A stretch of DNA of 12,984 nucleotides, from assembly GCA_041476545.1 (NCBI GenBank), contig JBGOTP010000123.1, positions 1 to 12,984 on the forward strand, in the 5' to 3' direction. Source of the DNA: JBGOTP01 sp041476545. Its GTDB lineage: Bacteria; Acidobacteriota; Vicinamibacteria; Vicinamibacterales; CAVVIG01. A program made the position numbers and the translations under genes. Below, piece after piece: positions 12,957-12,984 of this stretch. The notes beneath the pieces were generated by a model that saw nothing but the letters and a program-made list of their open reading frames with translations, did no database searches and was not told where the DNA came from. Within the stretch, counting starts at the first letter, position 1. The number at the start of each line of letters is the position of its first letter.

Positions 12957-12984
12957 TCACTGCCTCCGGTAGTCGTGGGGCGTC
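12957..12984 (-). CDS. Possible 3' end of a RelE/HigB-type toxin gene, edge-truncated
   Basis: Only eight codons are visible, reading TPHDYRRQ and ending with TGA at 12959-12957, directly against the ATG of the Xre gene. RelE/ParE-family toxins often end in similar HDYRR-type tails, and a toxin directly upstream of an Xre antitoxin is a common order. With so few residues this is inferred mostly from position. Confidence 0.3.

Larger units (their letters stand above)
11095..12984 (-). mobile_element. Candidate integron gene-cassette array (CALIN-like), right end outside window
   Basis: Three sites with integron-type core ends divide this region: a half-site at 11095-11101 and full-length sites at 11303-11358 and 12635-12701. 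Read on the minus strand, each gene ends at or directly before such a site: the Xre regulator stop is inside one, the FG-GAP gene stop is 2 bases before one, and a small frame ends 7 bases before the half-site. This is the layout of gene cassettes. Local base composition looks less GC-rich than the respiratory operon. No integrase or attI is visible; if present they would lie to the right of the window. The two full sites share GCCGTCGGGGAA but pair imperfectly, so an alternative is a pair of unrelated direct repeats. Confidence is moderate. Confidence 0.5.

Overview
The window is GC-rich chromosomal DNA from a Gram-negative-type bacterium: it encodes periplasmic c-type cytochromes, Tat and Sec signal peptides and a TonB-like C-terminal domain. 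The respiratory genes, the PEGA/ankyrin-type proteins and the style of intergenic repeats suggest an Acidobacteriota lineage, possibly Vicinamibacteria. That placement is inference from sequence style, not a marker-gene result.

Layout. 1-279: 3' end of an RluA-family pseudouridine synthase. 558-3688 (+): a two-gene unit with an ATGA overlap, encoding a membrane protein with a degenerate kinase-like domain and four PEGA domains, then a secreted protein with a TonB-C-like C-terminus. 3685-4917 (-): an exported ankyrin-repeat protein that converges on the previous gene, the two stop codons overlapping at CTAG. 5022-11076 (+): a respiratory operon encoding a monoheme cytochrome c, a pentaheme cytochrome c, a Tat-exported molybdopterin-family lipoprotein, a four-cluster Fe-S protein, a 10-helix NrfD-family quinol-site protein and a DUF3341 membrane protein. 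This is a variant of alternative complex III (ACIII, Act), a quinol:cytochrome c (or quinol:oxidase) oxidoreductase. The usual ActB fusion is split in two genes. The molybdopterin half keeps a complete four-cysteine Fe-S motif that, as I recall, canonical ActB lacks. No second NrfD-like subunit (ActF) follows ActD.

From about 11095 to the right edge the character changes. Base composition looks less GC-rich, all genes are on the minus strand, and each reading frame ends at or just before a short site with integron attC-type core ends (RYYYAAC...GTTRRRY). Two full-length candidate sites (11303-11358 and 12635-12701) share the stretch GCCGTCGGGGAA, and one half-site (11095-11101) lies 19 bases after the actD stop. 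Between them are a seven-repeat FG-GAP/VCBS beta-propeller protein and an Xre-type regulator, probably an antitoxin, whose TAA stop lies inside the attC-like core. The end of a possible toxin gene abuts it at the right edge. I read this as the tail of an integron gene-cassette array, or a CALIN (attC cluster without a visible integrase), inserted immediately behind a shortened ACIII operon. It is the most unusual part of the window.

Smaller items include four exact tandem copies of a 7-bp unit running up to the start codon of the Fe-S gene, a perfect stem-loop holding the stop codon of the molybdopterin-family gene, a REP-like palindrome ahead of that gene, and a CX3CH heme motif in the pentaheme cytochrome.
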